From: Armatimonadota bacterium
GTDB taxonomy: Bacteria > Armatimonadota > UBA5829 > DTJY01
Length of the DNA stretch: 34,386 bases
Assembly (NCBI GenBank): GCA_029907255.1
Contig: JARYMF010000019.1
Span: forward strand, 1-34,386
Direction: 5' to 3'
Shown: in pieces, positions 15,340-23,141 of the stretch
Layout: each line of letters starts with the position of its first letter
Position numbering within the stretch: position 1 is the first letter of the stretch
The notes under the pieces: model-generated
What the model saw: the letters and a program-made list of their open reading frames with translations, nothing else
What the model was told of the DNA's origin: nothing
The model's database searches: none
Position numbers and translations under genes: made by a program

Positions 15340-15719
15340 TTTTTGTAAACCTCCTCAGGATTGAAAATCCGCTCGGCAATCACGCTCAGAGTATTTTCTT
15401 TTGTTATCTTTCTAAAGAAGCAACTCCGATATCCTTCATGACATGTCGCTCCAATTTGATCCACTTTTATCAATAGGCAGTCCATATCGCAGTCAACGTA
15501 GATTCCTTTTACAAATTGGAAGTGGCCCGATGTCTCACCTTTTACCCAGTGCTTCCGGCGTGAGCGGCTCCAAAAGCAAACCTTTCCATCGCGGATGGTG
15601 CGTTGCACGGCTTCGCGGTCCATGAAGCCCATCATGAGAACGTCCCCGTTCTCCGCATCTTGGATAATTGCTGGAATTAGGCCATTTTCGTCAAACTTCA
15701 GCTGGTCAAGAATTTCCAT
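15336..15719 (-). CDS. hisI: Phosphoribosyl-AMP cyclohydrolase (histidine biosynthesis)
   Basis: A 127-aa HisI that opens the adenine ring of phosphoribosyl-AMP, the third step of histidine biosynthesis, in the cytoplasm. Hallmarks are DVLMMGFMDREA (26-37), FWSRSRRKHWVKGETSGH (49-66), and the metal-binding end DCDMDC (C77, C81) and GATCHEGYRSC (C93, C100). It is a stand-alone HisI, not fused to HisE, and no other his gene is in the window. The frame is open to 15788, but ATG 15719 is chosen: it follows GGAGGAAC and starts the domain at the normal place. The first gene of a coupled series with the exported 5'-nucleotidase and amidohydrolase. Confidence 0.95.
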   Translation of the reverse strand: MEILDQLKFDENGLIPAIIQDAENGDVLMMGFMDREAVQRTIRDGKVCFWSRSRRKHWVKGETSGHFQFVKGIYVDCDMDCLLIKVDQIGATCHEGYRSCFFRKITKENTLSVIAERIFNPEEVYKK

Positions 15720-15801
15720 TGTTCCTCCATTATTAATGCATAAACTTCTTATTAACTTTATAAGCCGCCAAGGGGCGGAAATATGCACCCAAGTTGAGCT
15801 G

Positions 15802-15830
15802 ATTATATCATAGGCGCCAACAATATTCGA
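15802..15830 (-). promoter_or_regulatory. Candidate promoter of the hisI operon
   Basis: On the minus strand a perfect TATAAT (15802-15807) with TCGAAT (15825-15830) 17 bp upstream. The -35 is weak. The transcript would carry a small CCGCC-4nt-GGCGG hairpin (15765-15778) in its ~80-nt leader. Confidence 0.45.
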
Positions 15831-15880
15831 GGCGGCAGAGGTTAAACTCCTATTCTATACGCCAAAAAACGGTCATTGGA

Positions 15881-16630
15881 TTACTTGTTGCGTACTCCCA
15901 TCTCTGCCAGCACTTGCAAAAGAAGATCTAACCGGTTGCTGGCAATAACATCTACGCCCATGGTAACCATTCGACGGATGTTTTCTTCATCGTCTACTGT
16001 CCAGGCTTCCATTAACATATTTGCGGCATGGGTAGCTTTTACAAGATCGGGAGTAATAGCAGTGTAATTTACGCCAAAAACCCACCCGTTAACAGCTGCT
16101 GCTTCATCAGCAAGTCGTACCGCTTCATCCCCTGAAATCTCCGTTTGGCTGCTGATTAGCGGGGAAAATCGAATCAAACGGTCGAGTTCTTTTAGGCGAA
16201 GTCCAATCTTGTGGTGAAATGAACATATCGCGGTGCGTGCAGACATGCCCCTTTGTTGTACTAAGGCAACGACGTCATCTTCCAAACTTTGCTCCTTTAT
16301 CTCAATGATTGGTTGCGTTTCTCCCCATGGTAGGTCGAGAAACTCCTCCAGAGTCGGTAGTCGTTCTCCTGCATATTGGGTTCCAAACCAGCTTCCAGCG
16401 TCAAGCCGCCGAAGCTCCTCAAGGGTCATGTCGGCTACTCTACCGGTACCGTTCGTTGTTCGGTCGACTGTGGCGTCGTGGATGATAACAATTTTGCCAT
16501 CTTTGGTGCGGCGAACGTCACACTCAATTAGGTCGGGCTTAAGTTCAAGAGCCCTTTTAAAAGCAGCGAGTGTGTTCTCGGGTGCAATGGCTGAAAAACC
16601 TCTGTGTGCAATCGTCAAAACTTTTTGCAT
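15881..16630 (-). CDS. Glycerophosphodiester phosphodiesterase (GDPD, UgpQ-like)
   Basis: A 249-aa cytoplasmic TIM-barrel GDPD that hydrolyses glycerophosphodiesters to glycerol-3-phosphate and an alcohol. All active-site elements are seen: AHRGFSAIAPENT with H9, R10, E18 and N19, ECDVRRTKDG with E36 and D38, HDATVDRTTNGTG with catalytic H51, then LPTLEEFLDLP, PIIEIK and WTVDDEENIRRMVTMGVDVIASN. Length and order match the short bacterial UgpQ type without a signal peptide. ATG 16630 follows AAGGAGGCGAT, an ideal ribosome-binding site. It is monocistronic, with a TATAAT promoter just upstream. Likely role is phospholipid-headgroup salvage. Confidence 0.95.
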   Translation of the reverse strand: MQKVLTIAHRGFSAIAPENTLAAFKRALELKPDLIECDVRRTKDGKIVIIHDATVDRTTNGTGRVADMTLEELRRLDAGSWFGTQYAGERLPTLEEFLDLPWGETQPIIEIKEQSLEDDVVALVQQRGMSARTAICSFHHKIGLRLKELDRLIRFSPLISSQTEISGDEAVRLADEAAAVNGWVFGVNYTAITPDLVKATHAANMLMEAWTVDDEENIRRMVTMGVDVIASNRLDLLLQVLAEMGVRNK

Positions 16631-16650
16631 TTTATCGCCTCCTTGGTTTG

Positions 16651-16680
16651 ATTATACCTTTAGTAGATTAAGATAGTCTA
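16651..16680 (-). promoter_or_regulatory. Promoter of the GDPD gene with overlapping palindrome
   Basis: On the minus strand a perfect TATAAT (16651-16656) lies 18 bp from TAGACT (16675-16680). The -35 overlaps GATAG-T-CTATC (16672-16682), an 11-bp palindrome that could be a repressor site. Confidence 0.5.
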
Positions 16681-16737
16681 TCAACTAAAGTATAGTTTTT
16701 ACCCTAATTTTTGAAAAACTTTTTCTTAAAAAGCTTA

Positions 16738-16828
16738 AAAGGAGGATTTTCGGCTGGAGAGAAATAAAGTTATCGAAACACACCTGCCGAGCTATATACT
16801 ACTTGCCTTTGGTGCAAGTAGAATATAG
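16738..16828 (+). other. Possible 24-codon leader ORF with CTG start
   Basis: A perfect AAAAGGAGG lies 8-9 nt before CTG 16754, with no ATG, GTG or TTG at a workable distance. From there 24 codons are open (LERNKVIETHLPSYILLAFG then ASRI) to a TAG at 16826-16828. The stop falls in the 3' arm of the 16789-16831 hairpin, as in translation-controlled leaders. CTG starts are rare, so this is tentative. Confidence 0.25.
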
Positions 16829-16831
16829 CTC
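16789..16831. repeat. Large near-perfect inverted repeat / hairpin
   Basis: The 18-nt arms 16789-16806 (GAGCTATATACTACTTGC) and 16814-16831 pair throughout except for one A-A mismatch, around a 7-nt loop. No T-run follows in either direction, so it is not a normal intrinsic terminator. It is the longest inverted repeat I see in the window. Confidence 0.8.
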
Positions 16832-17160
16832 ATTAGAACTAGCGTTGGCTCAATGATTGATTGTCTAGGCTTTTCTTAAAAGATACGCCACGATATAGGG
16901 GTCGCAAGGTTCTTTTGACGCTATACTCGGTCGGCTTTAGGAATTTAGCGTATATGCGACTCGCAAGAGCCAAGGAGACTCAAAAGCATCGGAGTAAAAA
17001 GCAAGACGAGTGCGATGAACGAGCAAAAATCTAACTATTTTAAGGTATAAGAGTCCACTTTAAGAGACTCTGAACCGGGCAGGAGGTGGTTAGTGGAGAG
17101 AACTGAATTATGTTTATTACTATCTTTTTCAGCAAAGCAATTCAAGAAGGAGGCACTTAA

Positions 17161-17874
17161 GTGGTAAGAACGTTTAGGGTAGTTGTATTTGCCCTGGTGT
17201 TGCTCATAGCGGCAGGCACCGCATTTGCATACAGACTAATTTGCATTCCAACGGCCGAGACTTTGCCAGATGGAATGTACAGACTCGAGATTGCCGCTCC
17301 ACTCAACGAAAGCGCGCCGGCTACTGCTCCGACCCATGACAAGTGGTTGCCATGCTATAAGTTTGATGGAACGGTATTCAAGGGGTTTGAAATATCCGTC
17401 ATCAGTGGTGCTACCCCTTCAGACAATCTGAATCCACTTTCATGGAGAGCAAACAATACCCAAGTGAGTCTCTCATGGACCGTTGCCAGGGAAACAGAGG
17501 ATATGCCTGGCTACGGAATGGGCGTGCTCAATTGGTATGATTCAGAGGACCATGTAAATCATGAAGAGTCTGCTTTTGCTGGCATATACAAGACTGTACC
17601 AATTGGCCTAAAATACCCTGCCACGCTCCACTTGTTGGCGGGAACAAAGGCTCTCAATGGTGTATTTGGCGGATTTTTGCTTCCTTTGTCAAAAACTTTT
17701 GTCGTTGCTGCCGAATACTCTCCAAGCGCTCTGATGACTCCTGGAAACACGGATGAGAACTTTGTCTGGGCACTCGGCTACAATCACAACGCGCACTGGC
17801 GTTTCAAGTATGCAAACATTGGTGGTGACCATGCCTTAGGCATAGTGTACACTGGAAAATGGTTGCAAAAATAA
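17161..17874 (+). CDS. Secreted protein of unknown function, possible outer-membrane barrel
   Basis: A 237-aa exported protein. Residues 1-23 form a signal peptide (VVVFALVLLIAAGTAFA) with a likely cleavage after AFA. The mature part has alternating strand patterns and turn residues (Asn/Gly/Asp), e.g. NTQVSLSWTVARE, FGGFLLPLSKTFVVAAEYSPSA, NFVWALGYNHNAHWRFKYANIGGDHALGIVYTGKW, which read like antiparallel strands of a small outer-membrane barrel. It does not end in Phe, which argues against a classic BAM substrate. GTG 17161 is supported by AAGAAGGAGGCAC. It is a single transcription unit behind the 470-bp structured leader and ends at the strong terminator at 17886. Confidence 0.72.
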   Translation: MVRTFRVVVFALVLLIAAGTAFAYRLICIPTAETLPDGMYRLEIAAPLNESAPATAPTHDKWLPCYKFDGTVFKGFEISVISGATPSDNLNPLSWRANNTQVSLSWTVARETEDMPGYGMGVLNWYDSEDHVNHEESAFAGIYKTVPIGLKYPATLHLLAGTKALNGVFGGFLLPLSKTFVVAAEYSPSALMTPGNTDENFVWALGYNHNAHWRFKYANIGGDHALGIVYTGKWLQK

Positions 17875-17885
17875 AATAGATAGCT

Positions 17886-17935
17886 AAATGGCCCAGCCGG
17901 CAGAAATTTCTTTTTAGTCGGCTGGGCCATTTTTT
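17886..17935 (+). terminator. Strong rho-independent terminator
   Basis: AAATGGCCCAGCCG (17886-17899) and CGGCTGGGCCATTT (17919-17932) form a 14-bp perfect stem with a 19-nt loop, followed by a T-run to 17935. It ends the secreted-protein transcript. Confidence 0.92.
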
Positions 17936-18074
17936 ATTTATAATTAGAGGCTTTGCATGTCAAAATGCCGTTTTTTGGGGCTCTTCTTTTCCAATAACCT
18001 TCCTCTTATTTAATTCACTTAATCTTGAGGAAAACTATTTCGTTTTGGCTAAAAACCTATTAGGTGAGGCTTAA

Positions 18075-18902
18075 ATGGCTATTTTCGCAATATCAGATCT
18101 TCATCTTTCGCTTTCAAAGCCAAAGCCAATGGATATCTTTGGACCAGCTTGGGCAGACCACGCTAATACAATTCGCAGAAACTGGATAGCTTCAATAAAA
18201 GATAAGGACATTGTGCTCATCCCAGGTGATATCTCATGGGCTATGAAGCTTCCCGAAGCCATGCCAGATTTGAACTTCTTAGCCGACCTTCCTGGGACTA
18301 AAGTTCTTATCCGTGGGAATCATGATTACTGGTGGCAGAGGCGTGCAACCAACCGCATTCAAAGAGAAGTTAATAGAAATCTAATTTTTATCCAGGGTAC
18401 ATCAATTGTTCTTGACAACATCGGCATAACTGGGACGCGCGGCTGGCGTGTGGATTGGGAGAGTAGAAATTTTGAAAGGGAAAAAGATTTTGTTGAAAAT
18501 AGTCGAGCAGCAACGGCTGATGATAAATTCGAAACTTCATCATCCGACAATTACCAACAAACAGTCACTCGCCATCCTTCGGCGGGTGGTCGAGTGCCAA
18601 TAACAGAACAGCAAAGCGAACGTATTCTCCGTCGAGAACTAAATTATCTTGAACAAGGTTTGCTTTCCATTCCCGATACAGTAAGCCTCAAGATTGCAAT
18701 GCTTCACTTTCCGCCGTTTGATGAACACCTTCGTCCTAATGAGTTTGCAGAAATGCTATCGCGCCACCATGTGGATATACTCGTATATGGCCACGTTCAT
18801 ATTGGCTTAGGAGGGTGGATAGAGGGCGAAGTAGCTGGAGTGCGTTATCACATAGTCTCAGCTGATATATTAAATTTCGTTCCGAAGCTAATTGTACCGT
18901 AA
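18075..18902 (+). CDS. Calcineurin-like metallophosphoesterase (COG1768-like)
   Basis: A 275-aa soluble metallophosphoesterase. The five motifs are present: SDLH (7-10), GDIS (51-54), GNHD (81-84), the LH before FPPFDEHLR (H211), and GHVH (239-242); they bind two metals. It matches the predicted phosphohydrolase group with GxRGW (119-124) before the variable region. Residues ~143-182 are a hydrophilic, Ser/Thr/Gln-rich insertion just before RILRRELNYLEQ, longer than I expect for the family. Substrate unknown. ATG 18075 follows TAGGTGAGG. No signal peptide. The next gene begins 92 bp later from its own promoter, so they are probably separate units. Confidence 0.88.
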   Translation: MAIFAISDLHLSLSKPKPMDIFGPAWADHANTIRRNWIASIKDKDIVLIPGDISWAMKLPEAMPDLNFLADLPGTKVLIRGNHDYWWQRRATNRIQREVNRNLIFIQGTSIVLDNIGITGTRGWRVDWESRNFEREKDFVENSRAATADDKFETSSSDNYQQTVTRHPSAGGRVPITEQQSERILRRELNYLEQGLLSIPDTVSLKIAMLHFPPFDEHLRPNEFAEMLSRHHVDILVYGHVHIGLGGWIEGEVAGVRYHIVSADILNFVPKLIVP

Positions 18903-18920
18903 ATGCAAGTAGGGGTTTGA

Positions 18921-18949
18921 TTGACCAAGGGTAGCGGTTATGGTATTAT
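18921..18949 (+). promoter_or_regulatory. Promoter of the large unknown gene
   Basis: TTGACC (18921-18926), 17-bp spacer, TATTAT (18944-18949): 10 of 12 consensus matches with optimal spacing. Predicted start near 18956, about 39 nt before ATG 18995. Confidence 0.75.
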
Positions 18950-18994
18950 TTGAGGCGTTGTCCACCTTGTAAAACTTCAGCGTGACATTTGATA

Positions 18995-21043
18995 ATGCAG
19001 CACCACCGAGATTGTCGCGATAACATATTCAAGCGCTTGTGTTCGGAATTTCCAGGCATTACGCTAGTAGCGTTAGGGCAGACTGTTTATTGGGATGAGC
19101 CAATGAAGGCGGTTCTTCGAAGCCTTCTGGACCAGTATTGCCCCGACGTAAAAATGCTTGTGGGAATTCATGATGCGGATTATTTTTCTAAAGTTCCACC
19201 GACTGCGCCACTTTCGAATGGTTGGATGATCCTTCCGCATAACGACGGGAGTACGCGGGACCTGTGGGTTGCTACAGGCGAGATTTCCAGACTTTTTGGC
19301 AGCGAGACAATTCCCACGCGCGAACTCCTCACCCAGCATGGCGTGCAAATCGAAATAGCTGTTCGTAATAATCCTGGAGGGCGTCAGGCGTTTCTTGATG
19401 AAATAACTGAAGCTTGGGGATGGCGTGGGCTTGCATATGTTGGAAGCTCCGATGAGATTGCATGTTGTATTCCTTTGCAACAGGTACTTGACCCATTAAT
19501 TGATTTGCTACAGTGGGGAGTCAATGGTAGTTTAGACCATCTTTCGGCTGAATATGCTTCAAGGGCTAGTGCTGTGGCGGAAAAGTTAATTGCAGATGTG
19601 CGGGATTATGCTAAATCCCACCCCGATGCTTCAATCACGGACATGTATCGTGACTTTCTGCCGTTGTTTTATGAAAGGCTTTTACGAAAGCCGCCCAAAA
19701 ATCTTGAAACCACAGCATCTACAGAGCTTTTTAGGTTTAACAGCGAGACTTCGGGACTTCCCAGATTTAATCTGGTGCGAATGTTTTTGGACCCTCGAAC
19801 CCGAAGTGCATGCCAAGAAGCTTATGACTTGGCTATCGAGGGTTCGGATATCTACACGCTGGATAAATTTCCCGAAGGTGCTATACCCTTCGACCTTGTG
19901 ATTCCACGTGTGGGGCGTGGCACGGTATGTCTGCGGGATGGCGAAGTCGTAATTGATACTCCTGAACCAATACACTTAGCTTACGAAGGTTCCCAGCTTA
20001 CTCTAGAAAAGCTTTCTAAGCTTGTGGAGGAAAACCTTGGGCCAAACAATGCACTAATTGGCAAGGCAGTTACTCTTGTCTTAATGATTGCAAGTGAGTT
20101 CATCTTTGTTTTGAATGAGGAAGCCTCAGCCTATGTTTGGCGGTGTGAGAAGATGGCCAGCCTTATGAAAGAGCGTGGTGTCAGTTTGCCATTCCATCCT
20201 ATTTTGCGGTTGGACTATAGTGCGTGGGATGCTGTTGGAGTTTCCAAAGTTACATTTAGATTGCCAGAACATCTAGCGGCAGCCTTTGGGTGTGAGGAAA
20301 TTAGCTCGGAGGACTTCGCAAAATCTTGGCGTGATGTAGTACTTGCTCAGAAAAATCTCATTCGGCAAATTGAGATAATTAATACTACTGAGGGCTTGCT
20401 TAATTTTCTTGCTGAGCATATAGGAGAGCCGTGGGATAAGAAGCTTATAGAATACCGCAAAGCATATTCTGCCCTAAGGGAACTCTCGCAAAACACGGAA
20501 CCGCTAAAAAAAGAATCCGTTCGACTCCGAGACCTCAGCCACCAGTTAAAACAGGAGGCTCAGCGGCTTGAAGTTAAGAAGGGTGAGCATTTTCGCAGTG
20601 CAATCAAGCCTCTGCAGGATAGACTCATTGAGCTTGATTTGCAGGGGATTACTGATGGTGAGGAAGTTGAACAACTTAAATCTTCTCTTCGCTTGGAGCA
20701 GCAAAAGCGGGCCCAGTTGGATATGGAGATTGACCGTTTGCACAAAGAAGGTGTCAAGGCACGTGATAAGCATCTCGACCTAAAGCAGATGGTGAGGTCT
20801 TTAGAAAAAAGCAAAGAAGTAAACGAAAATAGAGAGAAGCTGAAATCCATCGAGTTAGAAGCCGAGCTAGCAAAGCTTAGATTGGTGCGCAATGCAATAC
20901 TTACTTCGCAAGGCTTAAGCTATACGAACCATCGGCCATCAGCTTGGTGGCTCATGCTAGTTGACCCTGAAATGAAATGGTTTGACCGAATAGTCGAGTT
21001 GACAACCCTTCGCTTTGAGGAAATAGTAAATAGCAAGTCCTGA
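18995..21043 (+). CDS. Large protein of unknown function with C-terminal coiled coil
   Basis: A 682-aa protein I do not recognise. The N-terminal ~170 residues look like an alpha/beta fold: ITLVALGQTVYWDEPMKAVLRSLL (22-45) and VKMLVGIHDADYF (52-64) give two predicted strands ending in polar, potentially catalytic residues (W33-D34-E35; H59-D60-D62). The middle (~170-450) is mixed, including an IPFDLVIPRVGRG strand-loop near residue 310. Residues ~495-630 are a charged heptad-like helix rich in Glu/Lys/Arg/Leu, a coiled coil; a compact tail (AWWLMLVDPEMKWFDRIVEL) follows. No signal peptide or membrane segment, so cytoplasmic. ATG 18995 lies two codons after a TTG; the Shine-Dalgarno is poor. 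It has its own promoter and is followed by dapF after 161 bp. The coil suggests a multimer or a partner protein. Confidence 0.8.
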   Translation: MQHHRDCRDNIFKRLCSEFPGITLVALGQTVYWDEPMKAVLRSLLDQYCPDVKMLVGIHDADYFSKVPPTAPLSNGWMILPHNDGSTRDLWVATGEISRLFGSETIPTRELLTQHGVQIEIAVRNNPGGRQAFLDEITEAWGWRGLAYVGSSDEIACCIPLQQVLDPLIDLLQWGVNGSLDHLSAEYASRASAVAEKLIADVRDYAKSHPDASITDMYRDFLPLFYERLLRKPPKNLETTASTELFRFNSETSGLPRFNLVRMFLDPRTRSACQEAYDLAIEGSDIYTLDKFPEGAIPFDLVIPRVGRGTVCLRDGEVVIDTPEPIHLAYEGSQLTLEKLSKLVEENLGPNNALIGKAVTLVLMIASEFIFVLNEEASAYVWRCEKMASLMKERGVSLPFHPILRLDYSAWDAVGVSKVTFRLPEHLAAAFGCEEISSEDFAKSWRDVVLAQKNLIRQIEIINTTEGLLNFLAEHIGEPWDKKLIEYRKAYSALRELSQNTEPLKKESVRLRDLSHQLKQEAQRLEVKKGEHFRSAIKPLQDRLIELDLQGITDGEEVEQLKSSLRLEQQKRAQLDMEIDRLHKEGVKARDKHLDLKQMVRSLEKSKEVNENREKLKSIELEAELAKLRLVRNAILTSQGLSYTNHRPSAWWLMLVDPEMKWFDRIVELTTLRFEEIVNSKS

Positions 21044-21204
21044 TATCATGATTTATTTTGCTATATTAGAGGTGGTAGTTTTAGACGACATGTGATTAAA
21101 GTTGGAATCTATGTATAAAGAAGGTTTTACTAGCCGGAAAGTATGGTGTTTTTGGAATAAAAGTAACCGCCCAGCAAGAGTTGGTTCGAGGAGGGCAAAC
21201 CTAA

Positions 21205-22047
21205 TTGATTGAAATTCCGTTTGCAAAAGTCGAGGCTATTGGCAACCATTTTGTGCTCATAAATGCGCTTAATAAGTTGGAACTCGACTGGTCGATGCTT
21301 GCAGTCCAAATGTGCCAAGCGCATTTTGGTGTCGGTGCAGATGGCTTGCTCGTGCTTGTGCCCTCAGCAAAGGCGGATTTTGGCTTCCGAATGTTCAACC
21401 CTGACGGCACAGAGGATATGTGTGGCAACGGCCTCAGGTGTTCAGCTGTTTATGTATACTCGAACGGCATAAGTGGTAAAAACAAGCTAACGTTTGAGAC
21501 CATGAGCGGAATTAGCACAGCGGAGATAATCAAATGCGAGGACAACTCAGGCGATGTTAAGGTGAATATGGGAAAGCCTTCACTTCGAGCTGCCGATATT
21601 CCTATGAATGCCGATATCAATGAAGTGATAGATTTTCCGCTTGAGATAGGCGGAAAGGTGTATTTGGTGACCTGTGTTTCTATTGGAACGCCGCATGCGG
21701 TAATTCAGGCACCGCTGGATTTTTTCTGGAAAGAATTGCCGGCTGTCAGCCGTGCAATCGAATCGCACCCAATTTTTCCAAAAAGAGTGAATGTTACATG
21801 GTGGTCTGTAAATAAAGCAGGCGAGCTGAGAATAAGAACTTGGGAGCGTGGCGTCGGTGCGACTTTGGGGTGTGGCACAGGCGCATGCTCGGCGCTTGTC
21901 GCTGCTAATGTTCATGGAGCCGTCGGCAAAAGTGCAAATGTTATATCACCTGGTGGTACTTTATATGTCGAATGGCTAGACCAAAAGGATATATATATTA
22001 CTGGCCCCGCCAGGGTAGTTTTTGAGGGAGTTTGGGTAACCAACTGA
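21205..22047 (+). CDS. dapF: Diaminopimelate epimerase
   Basis: A 280-aa DapF, the PLP-independent enzyme that converts LL- to meso-diaminopimelate for lysine and peptidoglycan synthesis. The two catalytic cysteines are C73 (NPDGTEDMCGNGLRC) and C223 (LGCGTGACSAL), each in its conserved loop; FxKVxAIGNHFVLIN at the start and RTWERGVGAT before the second Cys are also typical. The start is TTG 21205, supported by GAGGAGGGC nine bases upstream and by alignment of the first strand. The presence of DapF fits a peptidoglycan-containing diderm. No dap or lys neighbours occur; a UroD-like gene follows after 95 bp. Confidence 0.97.
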   Translation: MIEIPFAKVEAIGNHFVLINALNKLELDWSMLAVQMCQAHFGVGADGLLVLVPSAKADFGFRMFNPDGTEDMCGNGLRCSAVYVYSNGISGKNKLTFETMSGISTAEIIKCEDNSGDVKVNMGKPSLRAADIPMNADINEVIDFPLEIGGKVYLVTCVSIGTPHAVIQAPLDFFWKELPAVSRAIESHPIFPKRVNVTWWSVNKAGELRIRTWERGVGATLGCGTGACSALVAANVHGAVGKSANVISPGGTLYVEWLDQKDIYITGPARVVFEGVWVTN

Positions 22048-22142
22048 TTGTAATTTCGACCTGTGAATTTTGGCAAAACTTAGCCTTAAGAATTACCAAC
22101 AAGTATGCCAATGAAAGCAAATGTTTAGTATGGGAGGTTGAA

Positions 22143-23069
22143 ATGAGGGAGAGCAAGCGCGAGAGGGTAATGGCTGCAGTAGAGGGACGTGAGAGCGACC
22201 GCGTGCCCGTAAGCTTTTGGTACCATTTTCACCTGGAACATCCCTCTGGTGCTCCTCTCGCAGAAGCCGAACTGGCATTCGCACGGAAATACGACCCTGA
22301 CTTCCTTAAAGTAATGCATGACCTAAAGCTTGATTTGCCTGCCGGCATGACCTTGATAGAGAATCCAAAGGATTGGGCAAAGATCAAACCTTTACCTCCG
22401 AGAGAGGGAAATTTTGCACAGCAGCTTGAGGCATTGAGATTAATCCGTCGCGGACTTGTTGTAGATATGCCAATTATTGATACGATATTTAACCCCTATG
22501 CTGCCGCAAACAAGCTGTGCGGCAAGCGGTTCTTGGAGCATTACCGCGCGAACCCGTCGGTAGTGCGCCATGCATTGGAAGCAATTGCAGTTTCGCTTGC
22601 TGACTATTCGCTTGCATGGATCGAGGAAGGCGGCGATGGGATATTTTACGCTTTAGATGGTGCGCAGACTACGACGATGTCAGAAGATGAGTATCATGAG
22701 GTTTTCTTGCCATTTGACCGCTATATCCTTGAAACAGTGATGGAGAAAGGCACTTTCAACGTTCTCCATATTCACGGCACTGATATTATGTTTGATTTGC
22801 TTCATACTCTTCCAAATCATGTGCTTAACTGGAGCAGTCAAACAACATATCCTAGTCTTAGGCAGGCAAGGGGAATCCACCAAGGCTGTATTGCCGGCGG
22901 AATAAACGAATTGGAAATATTAGGCAAGACAGCGGACGAAGTAATGGACGAATGCCGAAGTGCGGTTGCAGAAGCAGGTGCCGTTGGTTTTATCCTCACA
23001 CCAGGGTGCGCTATCCCTACAGAGACGCCGGAGGAAAATCTTTTTGCAATTCGGCAAGTGGTAGAGTAA
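22143..23069 (+). CDS. UroD-superfamily protein (putative methyltransferase-like), copy 3
   Basis: A 308-aa protein of the UroD superfamily, slightly shorter than HemE. It opens SKRERVMAAVEGRESDRVPVSFWYHF, the common start of UroD-like proteins, and has VLHIHGTD (H209, H211) and CIAGGINELEILGKTADEV at the positions of the later barrel strands, ending GFILTPGCAIPTETPEENLFAIRQVV. The HxHG and C-terminal TPGCAIP segments recall the zinc-site region of MtaA-type methyltransferases. The HemE Arg signature is missing. The frame is open for 37 codons upstream into dapF, but ATG 22143 is chosen for its TGGGAGG ribosome-binding site and fit to the family. No corrinoid protein is encoded beside it. Confidence 0.8.
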   Translation: MRESKRERVMAAVEGRESDRVPVSFWYHFHLEHPSGAPLAEAELAFARKYDPDFLKVMHDLKLDLPAGMTLIENPKDWAKIKPLPPREGNFAQQLEALRLIRRGLVVDMPIIDTIFNPYAAANKLCGKRFLEHYRANPSVVRHALEAIAVSLADYSLAWIEEGGDGIFYALDGAQTTTMSEDEYHEVFLPFDRYILETVMEKGTFNVLHIHGTDIMFDLLHTLPNHVLNWSSQTTYPSLRQARGIHQGCIAGGINELEILGKTADEVMDECRSAVAEAGAVGFILTPGCAIPTETPEENLFAIRQVVE

Positions 23070-23087
23070 TGCCTGCCTCTATGCATG

Positions 23088-23117
23088 TTGAGCACTCGCC
23101 GATAATTGGAATATATT
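23088..23117 (+). promoter_or_regulatory. Candidate promoter of the debranching-enzyme gene
   Basis: TTGAGC (23088-23093), 18-bp spacer, TATATT (23112-23117). The predicted start is ~18 nt before TTG 23142. Confidence 0.45.
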
Positions 23118-23141
23118 GAAATAATCCTACTGGAGTGAAGG

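Larger units (their letters stand above)
16690..17160 (+). other. Long gene-poor leader region with strong hairpins
   Basis: This stretch precedes the secreted protein at 17161 and holds no large gene. It contains an 18-nt-arm hairpin (16789-16831), possible long-range pairings GTCGC (16901-16905) with GCGAC (16956-16960) enclosing ACGCTA (16918-16923) with TAGCGT (16946-16951), and AGAGTC / GACTCT (17050-17071). It could be a structured RNA, a leader with attenuation, or an old degenerate element. No clear promoter was found. Confidence 0.4.

Noticed and set aside
15336..15788. HisI with a 23-residue N-terminal extension from the upstream ATG
   Set aside because: The extension has no homology-like features, and a good ribosome-binding site precedes the internal ATG at 15719.
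18995..21043. BshC (bacillithiol cysteine ligase) for the unknown coiled-coil protein, suggested by its size, C-terminal coil and the PIG-L/GT4 pair elsewhere
   Set aside because: The BshC N-terminal GQQ-type and RHSAT-like motifs are not visible.
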